Source of the DNA: Sulfurovum sp.
GTDB taxonomy: Bacteria; Campylobacterota; Campylobacteria; Campylobacterales; Sulfurovaceae
NCBI GenBank assembly: GCA_027049035.1
Contig: JALTVI010000018.1
Span: 62,001-126,000, forward strand
Length of the DNA stretch: 64,000 bases
Reading direction: 5' to 3'
The notes under the pieces are model-generated. The model worked only from the letters and a program-made list of their open reading frames with translations, had not been told where the DNA came from and did no database searches. The first letter of the stretch is position 1. Each line of letters begins with the position of its first letter. Position numbers and translations under genes: made by a program. Below, one piece after another: positions 28,380 to 36,549 of the stretch.

Positions 28380-28892
28380 CTACTGCCCTGAAGCAGAGCT
28401 GTTGATATCTCCGTCTATTGTGTTGGAGAGCTTCTCCATATCTTTGACGAACCCCTGCATCTTTTTCGCCCACTTCTCCATAAAAGTCTGTGTTTTGTTC
28501 AGGTCTATGACGATTTTGCTCTCATTCACCTCTATGCCTGCCTCTTTCTCTTCAATGGCACCCTGCTGCATCTCTTTGGCAAGTTCATCCGCTTTGGCCT
28601 TCATGCGTTTGGCAAGCTGTTCCAGATAACTTTTGGTTCTGTTGGTGTCGATGATGATCTTTCCGTCAGGTGTGGCGGTGACACCAAGGTGTTCAAGTTT
28701 GGCTGGAGGTTCACTTTCCGAAGCCGTCTTCTTTTTCGGCTGCTCTTTTTCTTTGAGCTCTTTGAGCAGCGCTTCACGTGCCTGCTGTGCCACTTTGGCA
28801 TCATGTGCGGCCTGTGTCTCCTGTTTTTCCTGTTTCTGTTCGCAGCCTGTAAGCAGCGCAGCGGCAAGAAGTATGGGAAGAATATATTTCAT
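28380..28892 (-). CDS. Lipoprotein with two internal repeats
   Basis: The 170-residue protein has a lipobox (AALLTGC) and a charged Gln/Glu/Lys linker. Two similar units follow (residues about 70-110 and 115-155): each has KIIIDTNRTKSYLEQLAKRM- or KIVIDLNKTQTFMEKWAKKM-like sequence, predicted amphipathic helices. I do not recognise the family. It converges with rplT. Confidence 0.75.
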   Translation of the reverse strand: MKYILPILLAAALLTGCEQKQEKQETQAAHDAKVAQQAREALLKELKEKEQPKKKTASESEPPAKLEHLGVTATPDGKIIIDTNRTKSYLEQLAKRMKAKADELAKEMQQGAIEEKEAGIEVNESKIVIDLNKTQTFMEKWAKKMQGFVKDMEKLSNTIDGDINSSASGQ

Positions 28893-29000
28893 AGGTCACC
28901 TTTGTGTATAGATAGTGCTATTATACACGCTTTTGTGAAGAAAATGTGGGAGTGTGGAGAGTGAATCCCCGGGAAGCCCCGGAGAAGAGGAGAGACAGCT

Positions 29001-29249
29001 CTATTTGCCGCCGCACTTGCCCTGACCGCATTTGCCTTTTTCCATCGCTTTTTTGGCTTTCTCTTTGGCTTTGTCGCCGTTGCATTTGCCCATGCCTTTC
29101 TCTTTCGCTTTTCCGGCACCGCATTTGCCCGCCTGGCACTTCATTGTTTTGGGTGCCTCTTTGCCGCCTGCACATTTGGCGTTAGCCGCTGTCATGGTAA
29201 AGGCTGCCGCCCCTGCGAGAATGAGTCCCAGTTTAATCATCTGTTTCAT
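29001..29249 (-). CDS. HvfA-like Cys/Lys/Gly-rich secreted peptide (possible copper-binding RiPP precursor)
   Basis: The 82-residue protein has a signal peptide (MIKLGLILAGAAAFTMTAANA) and a low-complexity tail with repeated GKC motifs (AGKCGAGKAKEKG, GKCNG, EKGKCGQGKCGG). HvfA/bufferin precursors carry repeated EGKCG motifs whose cysteines are converted to thio-oxazoles by an MNIO (DUF692) enzyme with a DUF2063 partner. Here the DoxX gene just upstream matches the HvfX partner, but neither DUF692 nor DUF2063 is adjacent. Assignment rests on motif and neighbour only. Confidence 0.65.
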   Translation of the reverse strand: MKQMIKLGLILAGAAAFTMTAANAKCAGGKEAPKTMKCQAGKCGAGKAKEKGMGKCNGDKAKEKAKKAMEKGKCGQGKCGGK

Positions 29250-29269
29250 ACTGTTTTCCTTGTGTTGTG

Positions 29270-29707
29270 TTACTGCTCGTCACCGAAGAGAAGGTGATCA
29301 AGGCTGAATTTTCCGGCTCCAAACGAAGCGAAGATGGCCAAAAACAACATATAGTAAAGCGGTATCTCAAAGCCGTTGTTGCCTGCGCCGAAACCGTTGG
29401 GCAGGTGTACGGTGAGAATGGCAACGACCATCACCACCATCAGCGGAATCGAGATAAGCCGCGTAAAGAGTCCCAGTGTCAGCAGTACCACCCCCGTAAT
29501 CTCCGTTGACGCTGCCATATAGGCATTGAGTGTCGGAAGGGGGTAGCCCATGCTTTCAAACCATACCGAAACGGCATGGATGTCCGACCACTTCTGCATC
29601 GCCGGTTCGTAAAAACCGTAGGCGACGGCAAGGCGCGCAAAGAGCAGTGCGGCATCCTGGCCGTGGCTGAGCAGGTCTCTGGCGAAAGTATAGAAACGGT
29701 GAAACAT
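29270..29707 (-). CDS. DoxX-family membrane protein (HvfX-like)
   Basis: From the ATG at 29707, preceded by AAGGAG, the 145-residue protein has four membrane helices typical of DoxX (LLFARLAVAYGFYEPAMQKW, TEITGVVLLTLGLF, IPLMVVMVVAILTVHL, YYMLFLAIFASFGAG). DoxX relatives accompany HvfA RiPP precursors in Cu/Au-stress operons. The Cys-rich peptide gene follows after 20 bases on the same strand, so the two form an operon. Sixteen bases upstream begins an inverted-repeat element. Confidence 0.82.
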   Translation of the reverse strand: MFHRFYTFARDLLSHGQDAALLFARLAVAYGFYEPAMQKWSDIHAVSVWFESMGYPLPTLNAYMAASTEITGVVLLTLGLFTRLISIPLMVVMVVAILTVHLPNGFGAGNNGFEIPLYYMLFLAIFASFGAGKFSLDHLLFGDEQ

Positions 29708-29723
29708 GGGAACTCCTTTTATT

Positions 29724-29994
29724 ATTACCGCACCAGCCAAATACCTCAATCTTTGATGCTGCAATTTCGTTCACAGACAAGGCAGATTTTTGCAGGACTA
29801 GCCGGAGGCTAATTCAAGAAAATCTAACGCCGTATGTGGGCGAAAGTGCAGCACCCTTCGGGGAGAACGATACGAGACAACCTGCACGCAAAAAAATCTT
29901 TGAATTACCGACGGGTAGTCCTACAGATTTTTTCACGCACACTTTGCCTCATCTCGTTCTCTCAAAGTTTGAGGTATTTGGCTGGTGCGGTAAT
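29724..29994. mobile_element. MITE-like element with 26-bp inverted ends
   Basis: A 26-base sequence beginning ATTACCGCACCAGCC at 29724-29749 is repeated exactly in inverted form at 29969-29994. Inside, a second imperfect inverted pair (AGGACTAGCCGGAGG... against AGGACTACCCGTCGG...) extends the symmetry. CTTTGATGC-type words also lie at both ends (29751 and 30013, inverted). No transposase is present; 29765-30120 contains no credible gene. Confidence 0.7.
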
Positions 29995-30151
29995 GAGATA
30001 TGCTGCATCAAAGTGACTTGATACAACGGCAGTATAGCGCGATGATTGTGCACTCTGTGTGTAGCTTTAAAGCCGGAATTGAGTATGGACGTGCACTCTG
30101 GCTACACAGAAAGAGGGTAGTATAATGTCACCAATAGAAAAAAGGATATCG

Positions 30152-30664
30152 ATGAGAGTAGAGAGAAGAGCCTTTTTATCAGCTGCGGGAATGGTTGGTG
30201 CGGCACTCTGCCTGCCACAGCGCAGTGATGCAGCCGCTAAACCCGACAAAGCGCTTGAAGAGGCTGTGACGGTCATCGCTGCGGTACAGCGCCATATGTT
30301 CCCCAAAGGTGGCAGGCTTCCCGATGCTGAAACGATGCGTATGACCCGCTTTTTGACAGAGACGGTATCGCATCCGACCTACGACAGGGATATCCGTGTC
30401 TTTGTCATAGAGGGGGCCAAAGAGCTGATGCTGCGAGAGAAGGGAAAACTGCTTGGGTATGACCGTGACGCAATGGAGAAGGCGCTGCGGCGCTATGAAA
30501 CGACTGATTACGGCAGCAACTGGCTTTCGCGCATTATGATCCTTTCGCTTGAAGCGATGCTTGGCGATCCGGTCTACGGCAGCAATGTGGGTGAAGCGGG
30601 CTGGAGAGCAGTACATAGCTTTGGCGGGCAGCCGCGTCCCAAAACGAGGTATATCCAACTATGA
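30152..30664 (+). CDS. Gluconate 2-dehydrogenase subunit 3-family protein
   Basis: The 170-residue protein has a twin-arginine signal (VERRAFLSAAGMVG) and resembles the small subunit that exports GMC-type sugar-acid dehydrogenases through Tat (VIAAVQRHMFPKG, YDRDIRVFVIEGAKEL). The ATG at 30152 follows AAAAGGAT; an upstream ATG at 30125 would add nine residues. Its stop overlaps the start of the GMC oxidoreductase by four bases, so the two are coupled. Confidence 0.85.
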   Translation: MRVERRAFLSAAGMVGAALCLPQRSDAAAKPDKALEEAVTVIAAVQRHMFPKGGRLPDAETMRMTRFLTETVSHPTYDRDIRVFVIEGAKELMLREKGKLLGYDRDAMEKALRRYETTDYGSNWLSRIMILSLEAMLGDPVYGSNVGEAGWRAVHSFGGQPRPKTRYIQL

Positions 30665-32352
30665 AAGATGTAGAGTTTGATGCGGTCGTCATCGGTTCGG
30701 GTGCCAGCGGCGGGGCCGTTGCCTATACGCTCTGCAAAGCAGGCTACAAGGTGGCTGTCCTCGAAAAGGGAAGGCTTATCAGACGTGAAGCGTTCAGCAA
30801 AGATGAGATTGCCTACTGCCGCCGTGATATCGTCACTCCCAATCTCTTCGAGGAGTACCATGTCATTGAGGAGAGGGTGGACGGAAAATGGGAAGCCACC
30901 CCCAGCTACGAGAGCGGATGGAGTTTCTGGAACGGCAATATTGTCGGCGGTTCGTCGAACTTCATGAGCGGCATGTTCCACCGCATGCATCCTGACGATT
31001 TTCGTCTCAAAAGCAAGTATGGTCCCATAGAGGGTGCCAATGTCGTCGACTGGCCCATCAGCTACGGTGACCTGGAGCCCTACTACGCCAAAGTCGAAAC
31101 GCTGGTGGGTATCTCCGGACGTTTTCAGGCGCACCCTTTCGAACCGCCGCGCAGTACGCCGGACTTCCCACAGCCGCCGACAAAAGAGAATGCAGTTGTC
31201 AAGCTGCTTGACAAGAGCTGTCAAGCGCTGGGCATCACCCCGCTGGTAACGCCCAGAGGGGTACTCTCCCAGGACAAGGGGCACCGTAACGCCTGCTACT
31301 ACTCCAACTTCTGCGGCAGTTACGGCTGCAGCTCCGGGGCAAAGAGCAGTGCCAGGGAGTCGCTTCTGATCCCCGCACTGGCGACAGGAAACCTGACACT
31401 GATGAGCAATACCCATGTCAAGCAGCTGCATAGCGACAGCAAAACGCATGTCAGCCATGCGGTAGCCGTGGACACGGTGACAGGCAAAGAACGCACCATC
31501 CGTGCACGCCTCTTTGTCGTTGCCGCACAGGCGCACGAGAGTGCCAGACTGCTGCTCAACTCCGCCAACCGATTCCACCCCGACGGCCTTGCCAACAGCA
31601 GCGGTGAGGTGGGAAAGAATCTCATTTTCTCCGGCGGCGGGTCGGGACAGGGGGAGCTGCATGAAGATTCACTCAGGGAGATCAGCTTCAAGGAGCTGAT
31701 GCAGACAGGCTACTTTGTCAACCGCTCCATCCTCGACTGGTACTTCATCGATGACTGGTGGGAGGGAAAGTTCAAGGGCGGTTCGGTGGAGTTCATGTTC
31801 GAGCACCAGAACATCATCTCCCGGGCGGTCAAGAGCCGCTACGGCAAAGAGCGGCTGCTTTGGGGCGATGCGCTTGCCGACAGGTTGACAGAGCGCTTTA
31901 CAAAACAGAAAACCGTCCGGTTTGAAATTTTCAACGACTGGCTGCCCAACGACAACTGTTTCGTTTCGCTCGATCCCACACACAAAGACAGGTACGGCAT
32001 GCCGGTGGGCAGACTGCGTATCGAGGGACATCCGCAGGATGTCAAGGTGGGCAGCTACATTGCCAAAAAGTGCGAAAAGGTGCTTGAGAAGATGGGGGCG
32101 AAGCATATCTACTCTTCCGTCTCCGCCACACCGCCGCAGAACCTCGTTGCCGGAGGCTGCCGTTTCGGCAACGATCCCAAAACCTCGGTGCTTGACAAAC
32201 AGTGTCGTGCGCACGATGTTGACAACCTCTACGTCGCCGATGCCAGCTTCATGCCTACCGGCGGATCGGTTGCCTACACCTGGACCATCTACGCCAACGC
32301 CTTGCGCGTTGCCGACCATATTGTGGAGGTGTTGAAAAAGGGGGAGGTGTAA
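30661..32352 (+). CDS. GMC-family oxidoreductase (flavoprotein subunit)
   Basis: The 563-residue protein has an N-terminal FAD-binding motif VVIGSGASGGAVAYTL (about residues 8-23), GMC segments (NIVGGSSNFMSG) and the C-terminal VADASFMPTGGS motif near the active site. With the Tat-exported small subunit it resembles gluconate/2-ketogluconate dehydrogenases, which oxidise sugars or alcohols in the periplasm. The usual third subunit, a multihaem cytochrome c, is not next to it. Substrate unknown. Confidence 0.9.
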   Translation: MKDVEFDAVVIGSGASGGAVAYTLCKAGYKVAVLEKGRLIRREAFSKDEIAYCRRDIVTPNLFEEYHVIEERVDGKWEATPSYESGWSFWNGNIVGGSSNFMSGMFHRMHPDDFRLKSKYGPIEGANVVDWPISYGDLEPYYAKVETLVGISGRFQAHPFEPPRSTPDFPQPPTKENAVVKLLDKSCQALGITPLVTPRGVLSQDKGHRNACYYSNFCGSYGCSSGAKSSARESLLIPALATGNLTLMSNTHVKQLHSDSKTHVSHAVAVDTVTGKERTIRARLFVVAAQAHESARLLLNSANRFHPDGLANSSGEVGKNLIFSGGGSGQGELHEDSLREISFKELMQTGYFVNRSILDWYFIDDWWEGKFKGGSVEFMFEHQNIISRAVKSRYGKERLLWGDALADRLTERFTKQKTVRFEIFNDWLPNDNCFVSLDPTHKDRYGMPVGRLRIEGHPQDVKVGSYIAKKCEKVLEKMGAKHIYSSVSATPPQNLVAGGCRFGNDPKTSVLDKQCRAHDVDNLYVADASFMPTGGSVAYTWTIYANALRVADHIVEVLKKGEV

Positions 32353-32354
32353 AT

Positions 32355-32746
32355 AATCGTTATTGGTTACTGGTGTATTGGTTATTTGTGGGGAGTGGAG
32401 TGTCATCCCGGACTTGATCCGGGGTCTTTATAGATTAGTTATTGGTAATTGGTTATTGGTTATTAGGATTAGGATTAGGATCTTCTGTTGGAACCGAAAA
32501 TTTAGCACTGTGTATCCCCCCTCTGTGGGATATTTTCGGCCCGGGTGGCGATGCACCAAAAGGGGATAGACTTCGTTAAATCATCGCTTCCAAATTACTG
32601 TCATCCCGGCCTCCGAGCCGGGATCTTGACATATGGATATAACGCGCTTCTTTTGCTTACAGTCAAGATTCCTGGTCAAGCCAGGAATGACAGTGTTTTA
32701 AGCTTCACTTCAACGAAGGTCTGCAAAACTTCCTCATTCCTCATTA
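32355..32746. repeat. Composite intergenic repeat, copy 3
   Basis: The same mosaic as copies 1 and 2 is present: ATTGGTTACTGG-type array, TCATCCCGGACTTGATCCGG, a second ATTGGTTATTAGGATTAGG array, GGAACCGAAAATTTAGC, ATTTTCGGCCC, TCATCCCGGCCTCCGAGCC, ATTCCTGGTCAAGCCAGGAATGAC and a short TCCTCATTCCTCATT end next to the minus-strand gene. No gene is seen. Confidence 0.85.
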
Positions 32747-32749
32747 ATA

Positions 32750-33541
32750 TTAGTCTCTTCCATCCGCCACATCGATGAGGTAGTACCCCTTCTTCCAGTA
32801 TTTTCTGATGGTCTCTCTGAAATCTTCTATGTCCTCGTTGTTGGCAAAGGCTTCTTCTCTCGGTTTTGGCAGTTCTGCGAAGATGATGAACCATTCAGAC
32901 ATTGCGAACTCGATATTGACGATGCGGTAGCCGTCGCGCCACTTGGCTTTGATTTCGTCACTGACATCTTCCCAGTCATGGATAATGGTGTATGCCTGGC
33001 TCTTGAAACCGGTGTTCTTGGCGAAGATGCCTGTCCAGTACCCTTCGGCCGCTTCGGCGTCGACGAGCATGTATCCGTCTCTCCAGTGTTCGATGATGCT
33101 CTTTTCAAAGTCGTCACGGTAGCGTTTGTAGACGAACTCTACCTCATTCCACTTGCTGCCTGTGGCCAAGACCCCGATCCACTCGCCGGCACCATACTCG
33201 ACATTGATGAGTTCAAAGCCCTTTTTGCGGTAGGTGCCAATGGCTTCCTGGAATGTTTTGAGGTCACGACGGTGCAGCAGGGCTTGTCGGCTGTAGCCGG
33301 TTCCTTTGGCATAGAGTGCCATCCAGACATCATGGCCGTAGTTGATGTCGATAAGGGTGTAGCCTTTGTTCCATTCGTTCTCTATCTTTGTCTGCAGGCG
33401 GGAAAGGGTCTTGCTGGTGGTGTAGGACTGGTCGGTGTACCCCGTATCTTTGGCGAATACGCCGACCCAGAAGTCATCGGCGATGGAGAGTGCAGGTACC
33501 AGCAGCAGTGCGGTCAGTGTATGTCTAAGTAGTGTTTTCAT
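32750..33541 (-). CDS. Secreted repeat protein (DUF7477-like), paralogue 1
   Basis: The 263-residue protein has a signal peptide (MKTLLRHTLTALLLVPALSIA) and five to six repeats of about 47 residues, each with W-x-x-GY-x-x-x-x-x-x-Y-G-x-x-x-W-x-x-x-x-A-K-x-TGY. The pattern resembles the repeat called DUF7477 in other proteins; function unknown. The ATG at 33541 follows GAGGAGG. A related gene lies 100 bases upstream on the same strand. Confidence 0.75.
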   Translation of the reverse strand: MKTLLRHTLTALLLVPALSIADDFWVGVFAKDTGYTDQSYTTSKTLSRLQTKIENEWNKGYTLIDINYGHDVWMALYAKGTGYSRQALLHRRDLKTFQEAIGTYRKKGFELINVEYGAGEWIGVLATGSKWNEVEFVYKRYRDDFEKSIIEHWRDGYMLVDAEAAEGYWTGIFAKNTGFKSQAYTIIHDWEDVSDEIKAKWRDGYRIVNIEFAMSEWFIIFAELPKPREEAFANNEDIEDFRETIRKYWKKGYYLIDVADGRD

Positions 33542-33642
33542 CGTTGTCCTCCTCAATATGTTCTATAAATTTTATGGTTTTACATAAGTTTTGTTGAATT
33601 ATATTGTAACACACTTCACTTTAGACGTTCTGAAAGGGGGCG

Positions 33643-34425
33643 TTATCTTCTTCCCTCGGCGAGGTCTGTCAGCCGAAGCCCCTTCTGCCACCCCTTGCGT
33701 ACGCTGCTGCGGAACTTCTTGAAATCTTTGTTGCGGATGTACGATTCGGTGCGCAGTACGGGGTAGCGTACGAAGAGGAGGTTCCAGGCATCGTCGCCAT
33801 ACTCCATCTCCAGGATGTTCCACTTCTCCTGCCACGCTTTGGCAACGGCGTGTTCAACTTCGTTCCAGTCGGCTGCCTGCACGTAGCGGGCCTCTTCAAA
33901 TGGTGTCTTTTTGGCAAAGAGTACCACCTGGTACCCCTCCGCCTCTTCGATGTCGATGGGCCGGTATCCCTGCTTCATTTTGGCGGTAACGGCATCACGC
34001 ATCTTCTCTCTGTCGCGTGTCTGCACAAATGTGGTTTCACGGTAGGGCCCTCCCTTTTGCAGCACAGCCATCCACTCGCCCACACCGTTCTCGACCTCTA
34101 CAACCTCAAATCCCATCTTCAGATAGCGGCGGAGGTCGCGGGTGAAGTCGTCCATCACTCTGCGCCGCATCGTCACCTGTTCGGTAACGGTGGTGCCTTT
34201 GCTGAGTACGGCGTTCCATTTGTGGGGTGCATGGGAGAGGTCTGTGACGGCATACCCCTCCTGCCACCCCGCTTTGATACTGCGTTCCAGTCTGGTAAGC
34301 TTGGCCCGTGAGAGCAGCATCTGTTCGCTGTAGCCGGCGGGTTTCTGCATCACGCCGGCAAAGAAAAAGTCTCCCCACACCACTGCCGGCAGGAAGAGGG
34401 TAAGCAGCATACGGTTTTGTTTCAT
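33643..34425 (-). CDS. Secreted repeat protein (DUF7477-like), paralogue 2
   Basis: From the ATG at 34425 (AAGGAGAAGCG upstream) the 260-residue protein has a signal peptide (MLLTLFLPAVVWG) and the same repeat architecture as the next gene: W-x-x-GY-x-x-x-x-x... W-x-x-V-L-x-K-G units (GWQEGYAVTDLSHAPHKWNA, KMGFEVVEVENGVGEWMAV). The two proteins are clearly paralogous but divergent. Probably periplasmic or surface-bound; no catalytic motif is visible. Confidence 0.75.
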   Translation of the reverse strand: MKQNRMLLTLFLPAVVWGDFFFAGVMQKPAGYSEQMLLSRAKLTRLERSIKAGWQEGYAVTDLSHAPHKWNAVLSKGTTVTEQVTMRRRVMDDFTRDLRRYLKMGFEVVEVENGVGEWMAVLQKGGPYRETTFVQTRDREKMRDAVTAKMKQGYRPIDIEEAEGYQVVLFAKKTPFEEARYVQAADWNEVEHAVAKAWQEKWNILEMEYGDDAWNLLFVRYPVLRTESYIRNKDFKKFRSSVRKGWQKGLRLTDLAEGRR

Positions 34426-34592
34426 CGCTTCTCCTTGTTTGGTCATAGAGCAATCATAGCATAAAAAGAGCGAATCTTTTCCTATTTGGTATTGATATGC
34501 ACCGGGTACCCGGTTCGCTTTTGTATTGCAAGGCAAGGCAATTTAGTGTATACTAGTCGCCTGAAAAATATTGAAGAAACAAGGGTACAACC

Positions 34593-35042
34593 ATGAAACC
34601 GATCTCACTTTTGGCACTGCTCTTTTCGCTGCTGCTCTTTACGGCCTGCGAGGGGCCTTCACTGGGCGGCGGCAAGGTGAAGAAGGAGTACTTTACCAAC
34701 GGCCAGCTGCGTTCGGAGTTCATTATGACTGACAATACCGGGCAGAACGGCCTTAAAAAGATGTATGGTCCCGAGGGGGAACTCACCTCTACGGTGCCCA
34801 TCCGAAACGGTGTGAAGCACGGGGTTGAGAAGCTGTACGACGAAGAGGGGCACATCCTTAAAACCACTCCCTATGTGATGGGACGGAAAGATGGTGACGA
34901 GAAGGGGTACTTCCCCAACGGGACGGTCTGGTTTATTCTTCCCTACAGAAAGGGTGTACTCAACGGAAAGGCATATATCTACCGGCAGGATGGCACCGTG
35001 GTGCGTAAAGGGGTTTATCGAAACGGTCACCTGATCAACTAG
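34593..35042 (+). CDS. MORN-type (YwqK-like) lipoprotein
   Basis: The 149-residue protein has a lipobox (LLFTAC) and repeats of the form Y-x-x-NG-x-L-R-x-E and Y-x-E-x-G-x-I (YFTNGQLRSEF, YDEEGHILKTT, YFPNGTVWFILPYRKG), matching the toxin-antitoxin-like YwqK/MORN variant family. These form beta-hairpin ladders. Function is unknown; probably anchored in the outer membrane facing the periplasm. Confidence 0.8.
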   Translation: MKPISLLALLFSLLLFTACEGPSLGGGKVKKEYFTNGQLRSEFIMTDNTGQNGLKKMYGPEGELTSTVPIRNGVKHGVEKLYDEEGHILKTTPYVMGRKDGDEKGYFPNGTVWFILPYRKGVLNGKAYIYRQDGTVVRKGVYRNGHLIN

Positions 35043-35051
35043 GTCAGGATC

Positions 35052-35729
35052 ATGGAGAGTCTCTTCCCCCGCTATACCCATATTGTCAACCGCCGCCTGA
35101 AAAACACCTATCTCACTTTTGACGACGACGGAGAGCTTGTCATCAAGTCCCCTGAAGTCTCCCAGCGCTACATCGAACAGCTGCTCATCAAAAAGGCTGC
35201 ATGGATCGCCGATGCCCAGAAGCGGGTAAAGGCGAAGAAGGGAAAACTCCCCGGATACGAACCCGATGCGCACTGCTACTACTTTGGTGACCATCTGCCG
35301 ATTCAGTTTATTGTCGCGCCCAAAAAGCGTGTGAAAACAGGCAAGGGGATGGAGCATCTGGAACTCTATGCCCCGTCGTTCAGCGACGATTCGGTACGGG
35401 CACAGTTGGAGGGGTTCTACAGGGAAGAGGCCAACCGTTTTATTACCGGCTCTGTAGCGTTCTGGAGCGAAAAGATGGGTGTCACCTACGGCAACGTGAA
35501 GTTCAGAAAAGCCAAACGGCAGTGGGGGAGCTGTTCGGCGAAGAACGATCTCAGCTTCAATCCGATGCTGATGAAGCTGCCGGCGGAGACCATCTGGTAT
35601 GTGGTGGTGCACGAACTGTCCCATACCCGTCACAAACACCACCAGAAGGCATTCTGGGCGTTTGTGGAAGAACATATGCCAAACTACCGCGAGCACGAAG
35701 CGGTACTTAAAACCTACAGCCCTTCATAA
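35052..35729 (+). CDS. YgjP-family zinc metallopeptidase
   Basis: The 225-residue protein has the zinc motif HELSHTRHKHH (HExxH-like: HELSH, third ligand in HKHH) and the upstream KRQWGSCS motif that defines the YgjP/DUF45 (WLM-related) family. Members resemble SprT-type proteases; cellular substrates are mostly unknown. It lies nine bases after the YwqK-like gene and just before a small zinc-ribbon gene, so the three may be cotranscribed. Confidence 0.88.
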   Translation: MESLFPRYTHIVNRRLKNTYLTFDDDGELVIKSPEVSQRYIEQLLIKKAAWIADAQKRVKAKKGKLPGYEPDAHCYYFGDHLPIQFIVAPKKRVKTGKGMEHLELYAPSFSDDSVRAQLEGFYREEANRFITGSVAFWSEKMGVTYGNVKFRKAKRQWGSCSAKNDLSFNPMLMKLPAETIWYVVVHELSHTRHKHHQKAFWAFVEEHMPNYREHEAVLKTYSPS

Positions 35730-35739
35730 GGAGAATCCC

Positions 35740-36012
35740 ATCGATATCTATCTGCTGCTTTTCCTGCTCATTGTTCTCATCGGTTCGGTCACGGTCTACA
35801 TCTACTACCTCAAAGAGAAAAAGGAGCAGCTCGATGCCATCAACCGCGGCTTCTGCCCCAAATGCAAGCAGAAGAGCATCATACTGACCGACCAGCGTTC
35901 CGGAGGCTGCGGCGGGCCGAAGATCGTTTCGTTCGAGTGTGAATCGTGCGGCTACCACAACAGCTTCTCCATCGACACCGGCAGCGGGTGCGGCGGCAGC
36001 TGCGGCCATTGA
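35740..36012 (+). CDS. Small membrane protein with zinc ribbon, possible ATC start
   Basis: The reading frame starting IDIYLLLFLLIVL has one membrane segment, then CPKC and CESC pairs (a zinc ribbon) and a Gly/Cys-rich tail (GSGCGGSCGH). It is 90 residues from ATC 35740. No ATG, GTG or TTG lies nearby in frame, yet AAGGAG is six bases before this ATC, so I place the start here. The alternative is a far upstream ATG inside the peptidase gene, which would add an implausible N-terminus. Function unknown. Confidence 0.55.
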   Translation: MDIYLLLFLLIVLIGSVTVYIYYLKEKKEQLDAINRGFCPKCKQKSIILTDQRSGGCGGPKIVSFECESCGYHNSFSIDTGSGCGGSCGH

Positions 36013-36058
36013 CACAAACGGTATTTCCTGCTATAACCGTAGAAAAAAAGGTATTGTT

Positions 36059-36517
36059 ATGCAGTTTTCAAGAGTCGACTTCTCCATCACGCCCTATGTC
36101 GAAGGGGTAACACTTCCCGTTACCAAACCCAATCCGCAGTTTCTTGCCGAGATCGGGGAGGAGGGGATACGCGATCTGCTCGACCGCTTCTACATGAAGC
36201 TCTACGAGAGCCCCATCGCCCATCTTTTCCCGAAAGAGAAAGAGGAGATGCAGATTGCGGCCCAGCACTCCGCGGATTTCTTCATTCAGATCTGCGGTGG
36301 GCCTGCCTACTTCAACCAGAACCGCGGCGCCCCGCAGATGCGAAAACGCCACGCTCCTTTTGCCATCACTCCTGAAGCGAGACTTCACTGGCTGGTCCTC
36401 TTCGAAGAGGCACTGATGCCGCTGCTTGAGGCAAACCGGTGCAGCGAAGCGAACCTCCAGAGCTTCTGGCGCTACCTCGACACTTTCTCCCAGTGGATGG
36501 TCAACAGCCGCGCCTGA
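36059..36517 (+). CDS. Truncated haemoglobin
   Basis: The 152-residue protein has a 2-over-2 globin pattern: FYMKLYESPIAHLFP, then FFIQICGGPAYFNQNRGAP and the RKRHAPFAI motif with the haem-binding proximal His, plus aromatic residues near the C-terminus (FWRYLDTFSQWM). The RH-A-PF and W motifs suggest group II. Such globins bind oxygen or NO. The ATG at 36059 gives a family-like length. Confidence 0.88.
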   Translation: MQFSRVDFSITPYVEGVTLPVTKPNPQFLAEIGEEGIRDLLDRFYMKLYESPIAHLFPKEKEEMQIAAQHSADFFIQICGGPAYFNQNRGAPQMRKRHAPFAITPEARLHWLVLFEEALMPLLEANRCSEANLQSFWRYLDTFSQWMVNSRA

Positions 36518-36549
36518 CATGAAAAATTAAATTATGATATAATCGTCAT

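Noticed and set aside
29765-30021. Short frames inside the inverted-repeat element upstream of doxX
   Set aside because: They are products of the palindrome read in several frames; no conserved residues or start signals.
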